Shown here in pieces: positions 45,227 to 53,403 of a stretch of 64,000 nt of DNA. Under the pieces are notes generated by a model, which made no database searches, was not told the DNA's origin, and worked only from the letters and a program-made list of their open reading frames with translations. This DNA is from an uncultured Flavobacteriaceae bacterium (GTDB lineage Bacteria > Bacteroidota > Bacteroidia > Flavobacteriales > Flavobacteriaceae). Numbering within the stretch: the stretch's first letter is position 1; every line of letters begins with the position of its first letter. The stretch spans positions 331,980 to 395,979 of the forward strand of contig CANLVG010000006.1 in NCBI GenBank assembly GCA_947494565.1, given 5' to 3'. Both the position numbers and the translations under genes were made by a program.

Positions 45227-45676
45227 ATGAAATTTTTTATTAGTATCCTCTCACTACTCCTATTCTTTTGGAGTTCTACTCTTAAATCTCCAAAACATAA
45301 AAAAGATAGGATATCCCAACCCATAAACACGGAATTAGTCATGAATCAGAATGATCATTTCAACGGTTTATGGATAAATGAGGATTCCCAAACAAGAGCA
45401 ATTACTAAATGCAAAATTTCTTATAAAAATAATAGTTTCGTGGTGCAAATGTGGGGCGCTTGTCAGCCACAAGATTGCGATTGGGGAGAAAATGTTGCGA
45501 ATGATGTACAAAAAGAAACGGATAAATTTCAACTTCTTTGGAATCAAGAATTTGCTGAAAGCTTCGTGACCTACGAAATAATTGACGGCAGACTAAAAGT
45601 CACGGATAAAAGACATTATAAAGATAATTCTAACCGACTAGACTATAGCTTGGTGGAATATTTTCAAAAAAAATAA
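45227..45676 (+). CDS. Cassette gene 3: small exported protein
   Basis: The 149-residue protein has an N-terminal hydrophobic signal (FFISILSLLLFFWSSTL). A domain pattern GLWINEDSQTRAITKCKISY and VQMWGACQPQDCDWGE follows, resembling a widespread secreted beta-domain with WG-C-P-DCDWG. Cys in KCKI, GACQ and DCDW suggest a disulfide. It lies 30 bp after repeat B and ends at repeat C. Confidence 0.65.
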   Translation: MKFFISILSLLLFFWSSTLKSPKHKKDRISQPINTELVMNQNDHFNGLWINEDSQTRAITKCKISYKNNSFVVQMWGACQPQDCDWGENVANDVQKETDKFQLLWNQEFAESFVTYEIIDGRLKVTDKRHYKDNSNRLDYSLVEYFQKK

Positions 45677-45850
45677 GACAAAAACCAAACAATAGCTATA
45701 GTAATTACGTTTTTGGTTCTTAATCCAAAATTTGGAACTTTAAACTAAGTCCTCAAAATCTTTTGGATTTAGCTTTGGATAGTTAAAAACTACAATTGAG
45801 CAACGCTGCTGTAAGCGAAAGGCTTCTTTACTCATCCTAATTGTCAGAGC
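45675..45850. repeat. attC-like cassette repeat C (degenerate)
   Basis: The centre keeps AAGTCC...AAATCTTTTGGATTTAGCTTTGGA, nearly the same as in repeats A and B, and a GTAAGCGAAAGGCTTC version of the second hairpin. The outer arms (CAAACAATAGC and GTCAGAGCC regions) are decayed. It separates cassette genes 3 and 4. Confidence 0.55.
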
Positions 45851-45866
45851 CGAACCATTTGGAACT

Positions 45867-46466
45867 ATGTTTAGAACATTACTTTTCATACTGATTTGGA
45901 GCATAGTTTCATGTGCTGCGATTTCTAAAGACCCTTTCATGCTAAGAGGAAAGTATGCCCTTGATTCTGAAATTGTATCTGGAGAATTGGAAATACGAGA
46001 AAACCATAAATTTAAGTATCGCTATATTGTTGGTTTGATAGACACTGAGAGTGAAGGAACTTGGGAAATAAAGGACAATCAAATAGTTCTTACAAGTGAC
46101 CCTAGCTACCAAGTCAATAAAATTGAAGTCAAAGAATTCGACACGGATACGAATTATGAAATAAATATGCAGTTTCGAGATGGCAGCCCAGTGGTTATGG
46201 CGAACCTAATAATAAATAGAGATAGCAGTAAAATCTATAGAACAAACGAAAGAGGTAAAATTGAACTTCCTGATAACGCCGATATATCAAGTTTTACTGT
46301 TTTTTATTTAGGAGAGGTTTACAAATATAAGGTACAGAACAAAAAGTCATTTATGATTCAATTAGTCCCAGATGATTTGAGCAAAACGTATTTTTATAAA
46401 AGAAAATTTAAACTGAAAAGGAACAGAATAATCGACCAGGAATACAATTGGAAGTATTGTAAGTGA
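45867..46466 (+). CDS. Cassette gene 4: putative lipoprotein
   Basis: The 199-residue protein has a lipoprotein-like signal (LLFILIWSIVSCAA, lipobox IVSC) and a beta-rich body (ALDSEIVSGELEIRENHKFK, GTWEIKDNQIVLTSD) resembling small lipocalin-like stress lipoproteins. It ends in a basic segment. It is the last recognisable cassette before the leftward Fur-type gene; CTACCTAACCAGTTAACC after it may be a decayed boundary. Confidence 0.6.
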   Translation: MFRTLLFILIWSIVSCAAISKDPFMLRGKYALDSEIVSGELEIRENHKFKYRYIVGLIDTESEGTWEIKDNQIVLTSDPSYQVNKIEVKEFDTDTNYEINMQFRDGSPVVMANLIINRDSSKIYRTNERGKIELPDNADISSFTVFYLGEVYKYKVQNKKSFMIQLVPDDLSKTYFYKRKFKLKRNRIIDQEYNWKYCK

Positions 46467-46565
46467 ATAAATAACTACCTAACCAGTTAACCGCAGATGG
46501 ACACTGTCGATTTGAAAAGTCTATCATCATATGGTACTAGGGCGAACAAAGCTATCCTAATGAAG

Positions 46566-46940
46566 CTACGCGCAGTCTTGACACGTTCCGGTCAAAACAC
46601 AATTCACTGTTTCTAAGGTATAGCTGCCGGGCAGGTTAAACTGCACGGGAATCGGCAAACATTCGATGGTTTCACAGTTTTTACAACGAAAATGAAAATG
46701 GTGTAGCGGTAATTGATTTTCATCACATTCGATACACAACGCAAAATACTGCTTGCCATTGTCGGCAACAATCCGATGCAAAACACCATCTTCACAATAC
46801 CTGTTTAATACACGGTAGATCGTCGCTCTATTGATGGCAATACCTATTTTTTTTTCAATAGCCGCCTGACTCATCGCTTTTCCCGAGAAATGTAGCACCG
46901 CTAGTACTGCTTCTTTGGTAATCGTATTTCTTCTTTTCAC
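46566..46940 (-). CDS. Fur-family metalloregulator
   Basis: I choose the GTG at 46940 (start VKRRNTITKEAVLAVL) over the longer frame, whose extra 26 residues run through the operator. The protein of about 124 residues has the Fur winged helix (ATIYRVLNRYCEDGVLHRI), a His-rich hinge (LHHFHFRCKNCETIECLP) with CxxC, and a second C-terminal pair CQDC. The zinc-site layout fits Fur/Zur/PerR; the specific metal cannot be told. It is divergent from the oxidoreductase at 47131 with palindromic operators between. Confidence 0.8.
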   Translation of the reverse strand: MKRRNTITKEAVLAVLHFSGKAMSQAAIEKKIGIAINRATIYRVLNRYCEDGVLHRIVADNGKQYFALCIECDENQLPLHHFHFRCKNCETIECLPIPVQFNLPGSYTLETVNCVLTGTCQDCA

Positions 46941-46950
46941 TGTAGTTAAT

Positions 46951-47025
46951 TTATTATTGCGATATTGTTGCAATAATAACGAATGTTTATATATTTGCAA
47001 AACAATTAATTGCGACAAAGTCGCA
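46951..47025. promoter_or_regulatory. Palindromic operators between the Fur-type gene and the oxidoreductase
   Basis: TTATTATTGC (46951-46960) faces GCAATAATAA (46970-46979), a perfect 10-bp inverted repeat with a 9-bp spacer, just upstream of the GTG start. A second palindrome TGCGAC-AAA-GTCGCA lies at 47011-47025. The first is the probable Fur-type box. Autorepression and control of the divergent gene are likely. Confidence 0.7.
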
Positions 47026-47130
47026 TTTGTTAAATCGGTACGACCACAAGGGAAGCTATAAAACTAGAAGTTATCGTTATGTAGCATTACTCTTCCGATT
47101 CACATACCGAGTTTCAAAAAATAGGATAAT

Positions 47131-48042
47131 ATGAATACGAACACTGAAAATTTTGATGTAATCATACTAGGTGGAAGCTTTGCGGGACTATCAGCTGCCA
47201 TGGCACTGGGTAGGTCGCTCCGTCACGTTTTGATCATCGATAGCGGCCTTCCTTGTAACAGGCAAACCCCACATTCACATAACTTCCTTACCCAAGATGG
47301 TGCGACGCCAAGTCAAATTGCGCAAAAAGCAAGAACACAGGTTTTAAAATATGATACGGTAACTTTTATCGAGGATCTGGCCATTAAAGGGAGCGCCGCT
47401 GATGACGGTTTTTACATTCTTACAGCATCAAATAAGGAATTCCACGCTAATAATTTAATTTTTGCAACAGGGATCAAAGATATCATGCCTAACATTAAAG
47501 GGTTCCCGGCCTGTTGGGGTATATCGGTGGTTCATTGTCCATATTGCCATGGGTATGAAATAAAAAACAAAAAAACCGGAATTATCGCCGATGTTGAAAC
47601 AGTAATGCACATGGCACCTTTGGTCAAAAACCTGACCCATGACCTCAGTGTGTTAACTTCGGAAAAATCGGAATTTAATGAGGAACAGATCTCAAAACTC
47701 AGTAAAAACCGGATACGGATTATTGACAAGGAAATCACGGAAATTGAACATAGGAATGGTTATATCAAAAATGTGATTTTTAGTGATTCCACTACGGAGC
47801 CTTTTGAAGCGTTGTACGCCCCACTTCCATTTCGACAACAGTCGGATATACCCGAATTACTGGGTTGCGAACTCACGGAGCAAGGGTATATACAAGTTGA
47901 TATGACATACAAGACAACAGTAAAAGGCGTTTTTGCCTGTGGTGACAACAGCTCTAGAATACGTTCAGTGGCGAATGCAGTGGCATCGGGCAACATGGTA
48001 GGGGCCATTGTAAATATGGAATTATCGAATGAACGGTTTTAG
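47131..48042 (+). CDS. Thioredoxin-reductase-like NAD(P)/FAD oxidoreductase
   Basis: The 303-residue protein has an FAD motif (VIILGGSFAGLSAAMALGRS), a redox-type CPYCHGYE (CxxC as in thioredoxin reductase) and a C-terminal FAD motif (GVFACGDNSSRIRSVANAVASG). The NADP-binding domain is present (GIIADVETVMHMAPL, though its Gly-rich loop is atypical). Its substrate is uncertain; the divergent Fur-type regulator suggests redox or metal stress. Confidence 0.82.
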   Translation: MNTNTENFDVIILGGSFAGLSAAMALGRSLRHVLIIDSGLPCNRQTPHSHNFLTQDGATPSQIAQKARTQVLKYDTVTFIEDLAIKGSAADDGFYILTASNKEFHANNLIFATGIKDIMPNIKGFPACWGISVVHCPYCHGYEIKNKKTGIIADVETVMHMAPLVKNLTHDLSVLTSEKSEFNEEQISKLSKNRIRIIDKEITEIEHRNGYIKNVIFSDSTTEPFEALYAPLPFRQQSDIPELLGCELTEQGYIQVDMTYKTTVKGVFACGDNSSRIRSVANAVASGNMVGAIVNMELSNERF

Positions 48043-48053
48043 TGGAATCATAA

Positions 48054-48155
48054 ATGATACCTATGGTTGAAGTGTTTATTACGGACATAAAAAAACAAAC
48101 CCAGGTCAAGAAGATGGTGAAAACCCTTAACAACTTGTCCTTCAGGGAACCTTCA
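48054..48155 (+). pseudogene. Truncated N-terminus of a small conserved protein
   Basis: The frame reads MVEVFITDIKKQTQVKKMVK from 48063 and continues TLNNLSFREPSLI before it runs into the opposite-strand 3' end of the TPR gene, where it loses protein character. MVEVF.TD(V/I) followed by a helix is the start of a small ferredoxin-fold protein seen in related genomes. Only the first 30 or so residues remain. It probably marks an insertion or deletion junction at the left edge of the polysaccharide locus. Confidence 0.45.
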
Positions 48156-50213
48156 TTAATCCCGATCCACAACAAACAATGGTTTATCCTGAAACAACCA
48201 CTTCAATTGCAGTCCCACTTCGGTAAATTCAAAACCGGCAGCTGTGTCGGAGGCAATATTACTGTATTTACCATACATGCTGCCACTTAATCGTTTGGCG
48301 AATTGATGGTTGAGCTTGGCTTCGGCCCTAAAAATAGGGGTATTGGAGTCGTTTTCTACTTGTTGGTAACCCGCTGCCGTGCTGGCCATATACCCTATTT
48401 TTTCTGAAAACTGACCGCGTACATCTGCAAAGAGCTCTACCGCCTGGTATTGTTCTGGGCTAAAATAAATCGTGGGCAATTGTTCGGCAAAGGTGATGTA
48501 TTGGTAGTTGAGCCCCATCTTGACCGCTGGCTTTTGGCTGAGGGTATAGTACAGAGAGGTAAACAATAGATTACGGGTATTGGCATCGCTCTGTTGTGTA
48601 TGCATAACTTGCGTATACCATCCCAGATTGAAGTTGGTTCCCAAATTATAATTCAAGCTGTAATGGTTTTGTACGATCTCGCGTTCGATCAGATCGGCAT
48701 TGAAGTTTTGTACCTCACGTTGATACCCAAGATTGAGGTGTTGCATTTTTAGGGGTTGCAATTGCAATTGCGCGTCCAATACGGGTTGAGTATAGGCCTC
48801 GCTCATAAAACGGGAATTGTTCACACCCACGACTGTTTTTAGGGTAGTTTTGGGCATTAGCTTGTACTGAAGACCTGCCAAGGCCACATGCGAACTGGCT
48901 TGGTTGCCCGTAACCGTATTTTCAGTTGTTCGGTACATATAGGAAACGGTCGTACGGAATTTAGTGGATAGGGCCAGATCAGCCGTCGTATTTGTATAAA
49001 AAGCGACATTGTTGCCATTGTCAAATGTATAGGCCGCATGTTCGTTCACACTGGGAGTGTAGCTCAGGTCGAGTTTTTCGATAAAGGCCTTGGCATCCTT
49101 TTGATCTGCATAAATAGCCAAGGTTTTATAGGCGGCCCGGTATGCTGGTATGATGCGGTCAGCTGCGAAAAGAGCGTTCGCTTTTCCAAGGTTCCCATCA
49201 AAAGAGGTACTGTCTTGCGCTAGAATGGCATTATAATTCGCTAGACTGGTTTTAGCGTCCCCGGTATAGAGTCCTAGAGTCGCCTTTAGGGCGAAAATCC
49301 AATCGCGGTAGGCATATTCGGTTTCCAGGCTATCGATTTGTGTCTTGGCAGTTCGGAACTTTCGGTTCCAGATCAAGGCTTGTACGTAACGATTGAAAGT
49401 ACGTTCGGTCAATTCATGATCGGCAAACCGTCCTACAGTACTCTTAGCGGTCATGGCAGCAGTCAAGGCTGCTTTTTCGTTCGCCGCAATGTGCTCGGCC
49501 AAGCTGATACCGTTCCATGCGGTAACGGAATCGATAGGGGAGGTGGCATATCGTGCATAGGTGGCCTTGGCGCTATCCGTTTGTTTGGCAATGAGATAAA
49601 GGTTGGCCAGATTGAGTAGTGCCTCTTTGTCCTCCGGAAAATCAATAAAGATGTCTTGTAGCAAAGCCTTGCCTCGTGAATAATCCTGTTGATTTACAAA
49701 TTGATTGGCATAGCCTAAGTGCATATATTTCCTGGAAATTTTGGCGCTCTGGTTGTTCGGTTGAATTTGCAAGGCCTTTGCTATCCAGTTAAGGGCTTCC
49801 TCATATTCCTTTAAATTACTTAGGGTATTGGCATAGCCCAATACGGCACCAAACTCATTGGGATGATCTGTTACCATTTGGGCGTACAAGGGCTTGGCGT
49901 CCGCATATTTCTTGTCCCACAAGAGGGATTCCGAATAGTTGAGGGCCACCTCCATATCCTTGGGATAGGTTTCCAACAATCCTGCAAAGAGAATGGTCGC
50001 TTTTCCGGGCTCCCCGCTCAGGCCGACAGCGCGTCCGTAACAGATTTGGGCCGTTTTACTGGTGGGCTCTTCCTTTAAGGCATTTTCAAAGAAAGTTTCG
50101 GCCGCTTCGAACTTACCGGTTTCCAAAAGGGTAAAGCCTTCCTGAAAGGTATTCTGCGCATAAATACCCTGCACGTAGAGAAGGAAAACAACAAGGCGAA
50201 ACCACCATTTCAT
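48156..50213 (-). CDS. TPR/outer-membrane beta-barrel protein of the polysaccharide locus
   Basis: ATG 50213 (MKWWFRLVVFLLYVQGIYAQ) gives a good signal peptide; the longer frame adds 12 residues without support. Residues about 20-380 are tandem TPR repeats (AQICYGRAVGLSGEPGKATIL, GYANTLSNLKEYEEALNWIAKAL), and about 400-685 form a beta-barrel with aromatic strand ends. The plan is that of BcsC, PgaA and AlgK/AlgE, outer-membrane exporters of polysaccharides. It is leftward, divergent from the first receiver-GT2 gene, and likely exports the product of the locus. Confidence 0.78.
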   Translation of the reverse strand: MKWWFRLVVFLLYVQGIYAQNTFQEGFTLLETGKFEAAETFFENALKEEPTSKTAQICYGRAVGLSGEPGKATILFAGLLETYPKDMEVALNYSESLLWDKKYADAKPLYAQMVTDHPNEFGAVLGYANTLSNLKEYEEALNWIAKALQIQPNNQSAKISRKYMHLGYANQFVNQQDYSRGKALLQDIFIDFPEDKEALLNLANLYLIAKQTDSAKATYARYATSPIDSVTAWNGISLAEHIAANEKAALTAAMTAKSTVGRFADHELTERTFNRYVQALIWNRKFRTAKTQIDSLETEYAYRDWIFALKATLGLYTGDAKTSLANYNAILAQDSTSFDGNLGKANALFAADRIIPAYRAAYKTLAIYADQKDAKAFIEKLDLSYTPSVNEHAAYTFDNGNNVAFYTNTTADLALSTKFRTTVSYMYRTTENTVTGNQASSHVALAGLQYKLMPKTTLKTVVGVNNSRFMSEAYTQPVLDAQLQLQPLKMQHLNLGYQREVQNFNADLIEREIVQNHYSLNYNLGTNFNLGWYTQVMHTQQSDANTRNLLFTSLYYTLSQKPAVKMGLNYQYITFAEQLPTIYFSPEQYQAVELFADVRGQFSEKIGYMASTAAGYQQVENDSNTPIFRAEAKLNHQFAKRLSGSMYGKYSNIASDTAAGFEFTEVGLQLKWLFQDKPLFVVDRD

Positions 50214-50555
50214 GTTTTGTAGGTTAAAAAGTACAGGTGTAGAACGCATTTAGATGTCGTTTATTGGTTCGTATTGCAGAAATAAAAATACAACGGATGG
50301 TGAAAATTCAATCGAAAGAAAGCCTGCCACTGGTCTACAGTAATACGCGATTGGTCGATAGTAGTTGAAACGAAACCGCTAAAGAAGCCAGTAAACCGAA
50401 AGAAAACGAGTTGTTTTTAAGAATTACGATGATTTCAACGAAGACTTACAATAAAAAACAATATATCGGAAAAAAAAATGTTAATAGTAAGAAAATGACG
50501 ATAATGTAAATTAATATTCTTACAACCTCAATACCGTCCCAAACCTAACCTATCT
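50214..50555. other. Divergent promoter region with site 4
   Basis: About 340 bp without a gene. It holds the phased repeat at 50328-50361 and, just before the receiver-GT2 start, the leader string AAACCTAACCTATCT that resembles the leaders before 53115, 54903 and 62221. No -7 TTTG stands 44 bp from the repeat in either direction. Confidence 0.5.
50328..50361. promoter_or_regulatory. Site 4: 21-bp-phased repeats between TPR and receiver-GT2 genes
   Basis: Units CACTGGTCTACAG (50328) and GATTGGTCGATAG (50349) are 21 bp apart. Sequence differs more from the consensus than in the other sites, and on the opposite strand CTATCGACC and CTGTAGACC are also 21 bp apart, so it may act in either or both directions. 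Confidence 0.6.
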
Positions 50556-51692
50556 ATGAAAGTCCTAACTATTGATGATCAGACCCTGATTCTCTTGTCT
50601 GTTGAAAAAAGACTCCAAGAACTGGGGTATACGGTCAAAACCGCTGCTACTGGAAAAGATGGCATTGCTATCTTTCAATCCTTTGAACCCGACTTGGTCC
50701 TAGTCGATATCAACATGCCCGACATGAATGGGCTTGAAGTCGTACAACATATTCGAAGCATAGAAGAAAACCGAACACCCATTTTGGTGATGTCGGGCAA
50801 TACCAATGAAGATGTGATCATGCAAGGCTTTGACATGGGTGTAGACGACTATATGAAAAAACCGGTCAGCCTGAATGAGATGGTTGCACGGATCAAACGC
50901 CTGATCGGGAGCCCGGAAATACAAAAGACGTCACTCAGCTCAGAAGCACGCATGTTGCAAAAACACTGTGTCGGGGTGGTGATTCCCTGCTATAATGAGG
51001 AAGAACGGCTATCAAGTCAAGAATTCAAGGACTTTGCCCATAAGAATTTAGGATACCATCTCTGTTTCGTAAACGATGGCAGTACGGATAATACGCTACA
51101 AGTGCTCAATGAATTAAGGACAGGCCATGAGGAGAACATCAGTATCTACGATTGCGCCAAGAATGGCGGAAAGGCCGAGGCCGTGCGGCAAGGCATGCTA
51201 CATTTGGAACAAGATCCGCAATTGGACTATATCGGTTTCCTAGATGCCGATCTCTCTACCGATTTCAGGGATTTTGATGAGCTCGTGCAAACCTTGGAAA
51301 AATCTGATTTTAAAATCGTCAGCGGTTCTAGAATGAGCCGCATGGGTGCTGATATCACTAAGGAGTCGGCTCGTAAGCTAATTAGTATGACGATCAATAT
51401 GATCATTCGTACAATCCTTAAAATGCCCTTCAATGATACACAATGCGGGGCGAAGATCATGGAGCGTGATATGGTGAAAATGCTGTTTACCAAGCCCTTT
51501 ATCACCAAATGGCTCTTTGATGTGGAAATCTTTATGCGCATGCGCAAATTCTATGGAAAACAACAGGTGCGTCAATACATCTGCGAACAGCCCCTGAAAC
51601 GTTGGATTCATGCTGATGGTTCCAAGCTTTCCATGAAAGACTCCGTAAAGATTGTAGGGCAATTGGCAAAGATCGCCATCGCCTACAAATAG
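50556..51692 (+). CDS. Receiver-GT2 glycosyltransferase fusion (first copy)
   Basis: The 378-residue protein joins a receiver domain (1-120; Asp51 in VLVDINMPDMNG, switch Ser in VMSGNTNE, Lys in MKKPVSL) to a GT2 enzyme of the dolichol-phosphate-mannose-synthase type (from about 132: VGVVIPCYNEEERL, FVNDGSTDNT, KNGGKAEAVRQG, DxD as LDADLST). No transmembrane segment is present. Phosphorylation of Asp51 could switch the transferase directly. A close paralogue lies at 62221. It precedes a GT4 gene by 40 bp. Confidence 0.88.
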   Translation: MKVLTIDDQTLILLSVEKRLQELGYTVKTAATGKDGIAIFQSFEPDLVLVDINMPDMNGLEVVQHIRSIEENRTPILVMSGNTNEDVIMQGFDMGVDDYMKKPVSLNEMVARIKRLIGSPEIQKTSLSSEARMLQKHCVGVVIPCYNEEERLSSQEFKDFAHKNLGYHLCFVNDGSTDNTLQVLNELRTGHEENISIYDCAKNGGKAEAVRQGMLHLEQDPQLDYIGFLDADLSTDFRDFDELVQTLEKSDFKIVSGSRMSRMGADITKESARKLISMTINMIIRTILKMPFNDTQCGAKIMERDMVKMLFTKPFITKWLFDVEIFMRMRKFYGKQQVRQYICEQPLKRWIHADGSKLSMKDSVKIVGQLAKIAIAYK

Positions 51693-51732
51693 ACGAATAC
51701 TATCTACACACCAATCCCTAAAACAAACGCAC

Positions 51733-52968
51733 ATGAAATTAGCAATCATAACGGCCTATCCGCCGAGTATGGTAACCCTGACCGAGTATGGATATTATTT
51801 GGTCAAACATTTCAGGTTACACGAAGCCATCACCGAAATCTATATACTATGCGACCATACCGATGGCCCCAAGGAGCTGGACTTTCAAGAAGAGGGTAGT
51901 ACGATTATTGTCAAGGAATGTTGGGATTTCAATCGTTATACCAGCTTCTTTAGCGTTGCACGTTGCTTATCCGACATACAACCCGATGCTGTGCTTTTCA
52001 ATTTACAATTCCTGAAATTCGGGGATAAGAAGATTCCAGCGGCCCTGGGATTACTTTTGCCGGCTTATTGCCGGTACAAGGGTATTCCCACCATCTCCCT
52101 TTTGCATAATATTCTTGAGCAGGTCGATTTGGAAAATGCCGGTTTCACCAAAAATAAACTCTTACAAACCGTCTATAATTTTATCGGGTCGAGCCTGACG
52201 CGTTTTGTGCTGGCCTCTGATGTTTTGGCGGTCACCATAAGCAAATATGTGGGTATTTTGGAGAAGAAGTACGGGGCGCGAAATATCGCTCTGATTCCCC
52301 ATGGCACCTTTGAAACCCCGCCGGAGCCCACTTATGAATTACCGGAAGGACCGAAACAGGTAATGGCCTTTGGTAAGTTCGGCACCTATAAAAAGGTGGA
52401 TATTCTCGTTGAAGCGGTGGAGCTCATTCGGGCGCGTACCGACGAAAATATCGAAATTGTCATTGCAGGTACCGATAGCCCCAATACCCCAGGTTATCTC
52501 GAGGCGGTCAGTGAAAAGTACGGTCATGTACCCCAAATACGGTTCACGGGCTATGTGCCCGAAGAAGAAGTGCCCATCATTTTTTCACAAAGTGCAGTGA
52601 CGGTTTTCCCGTATACCTCTACCACGGGAAGTTCAGGGGTACTGCATCAGGCCGGAAGTTATGGTAACGCCGTCGTCTTACCTGATTTGGGTGATTTGAG
52701 CATCTTGATACGGGAAGAGGGTTATGTCGGGGAGTTTTTTGATGCTTTGAGTGTGGAATCCCTTGCGGATGCCATTCAAAAGATCTTGACCGATGAAGCC
52801 TATCGCATACGCTTGGGAGAAGCGAACTATGCAGCGGCCTGTTCCTTGCCTATGTCTGAGATCACCCAAATGTATCTTGATTATTTCAAGGCCGTGCAGC
52901 TGTCAAAGACCGAAGGACTTCCCTTCGTTTTGGAACAAGGAAAGAAACCAGAAAAAGTGGAGGCCTAG
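51733..52968 (+). CDS. GT4-family glycosyltransferase (first copy)
   Basis: The 411-residue GT-B enzyme starts MKLAIITAYPPSMVTLTEYG and has the GT4 donor-site blocks PKQVMAFGKFGTYKKVD, EIVIAGTDSPNTPGY, FTGYVPEEEVP and SAVTVFPYTSTTGSSGVLHQAGSYG (E/S-rich donor loop). It probably transfers a sugar from a nucleotide donor to the growing repeat unit. A paralogue about three quarters identical lies at 54903. Cotranscribed with the receiver-GT2 gene. Confidence 0.88.
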   Translation: MKLAIITAYPPSMVTLTEYGYYLVKHFRLHEAITEIYILCDHTDGPKELDFQEEGSTIIVKECWDFNRYTSFFSVARCLSDIQPDAVLFNLQFLKFGDKKIPAALGLLLPAYCRYKGIPTISLLHNILEQVDLENAGFTKNKLLQTVYNFIGSSLTRFVLASDVLAVTISKYVGILEKKYGARNIALIPHGTFETPPEPTYELPEGPKQVMAFGKFGTYKKVDILVEAVELIRARTDENIEIVIAGTDSPNTPGYLEAVSEKYGHVPQIRFTGYVPEEEVPIIFSQSAVTVFPYTSTTGSSGVLHQAGSYGNAVVLPDLGDLSILIREEGYVGEFFDALSVESLADAIQKILTDEAYRIRLGEANYAAACSLPMSEITQMYLDYFKAVQLSKTEGLPFVLEQGKKPEKVEA

Positions 52969-53003
52969 GGCGAGGTGTTTTTGGTACAAAGGAACCTTCC
53001 GTC

Positions 53004-53072
53004 CATTCGTCTATAGCAACGGGCTATCTACCGAAGCTGGTCGTTTTTAGAAGGTAATCCGACGGATATTTG
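53004..53072 (+). promoter_or_regulatory. Site 5: 21-bp-phased repeats plus promoter, STAS/flippase operon
   Basis: Units CATTCGTCTATAG (53004) and TATCTACCGAAGC (53025) are 21 bp apart; TTTG of GATATTTG starts at 53069, 44 bp after the second unit start. ATG is at 53115. Confidence 0.8.
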
Positions 53073-53114
53073 CCTTGTGACCAGAGAATAAACTTAACCT
53101 AATCCATAGAATGT

Positions 53115-53393
53115 ATGGCCTTACAGATTACCCAAATCAGAGACATGTTTGTAGTCATGGGAGAATTGAATAGTACAAACATCGAAATCTTAAACCGTCA
53201 TATGAAACGGCACATTCGCTCGGGTTATCCGGTAACCTTAAACCTCGAAAGAATCAAGGGTATGGATGCCATCGCGACGAAGGTGATACAACAAATGGTT
53301 GAATGGGCCATGTATAAGAATAGTAGGCTATCTGTTCAAGGATTGAGCACTGAACAGATCATGCCCATGCTTAATAGGGTAAAAACCGCTTAA
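53115..53393 (+). CDS. STAS-like small regulatory protein
   Basis: The 92-residue protein has a STAS-like layout: MALQITQIRDMFVVMGELNSTN, then VTLNLERIKGMDAIATKVIQQM, where anti-sigma antagonists have a phosphorylatable Ser after the Asp. Here the position reads DAIAT, so regulation by Ser phosphorylation is doubtful; Thr is the only candidate. It may be a docking partner for the flippase or transferases. It is 11 bp upstream of the flippase. Confidence 0.65.
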   Translation: MALQITQIRDMFVVMGELNSTNIEILNRHMKRHIRSGYPVTLNLERIKGMDAIATKVIQQMVEWAMYKNSRLSVQGLSTEQIMPMLNRVKTA

Positions 53394-53403
53394 ATAGTAA
53401 GTG

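Noticed and set aside
42900..46600. Complete integron with integrase
   Set aside because: No tyrosine recombinase or attI-promoter region is present in this window, so only an integrase-less cassette array is claimed.
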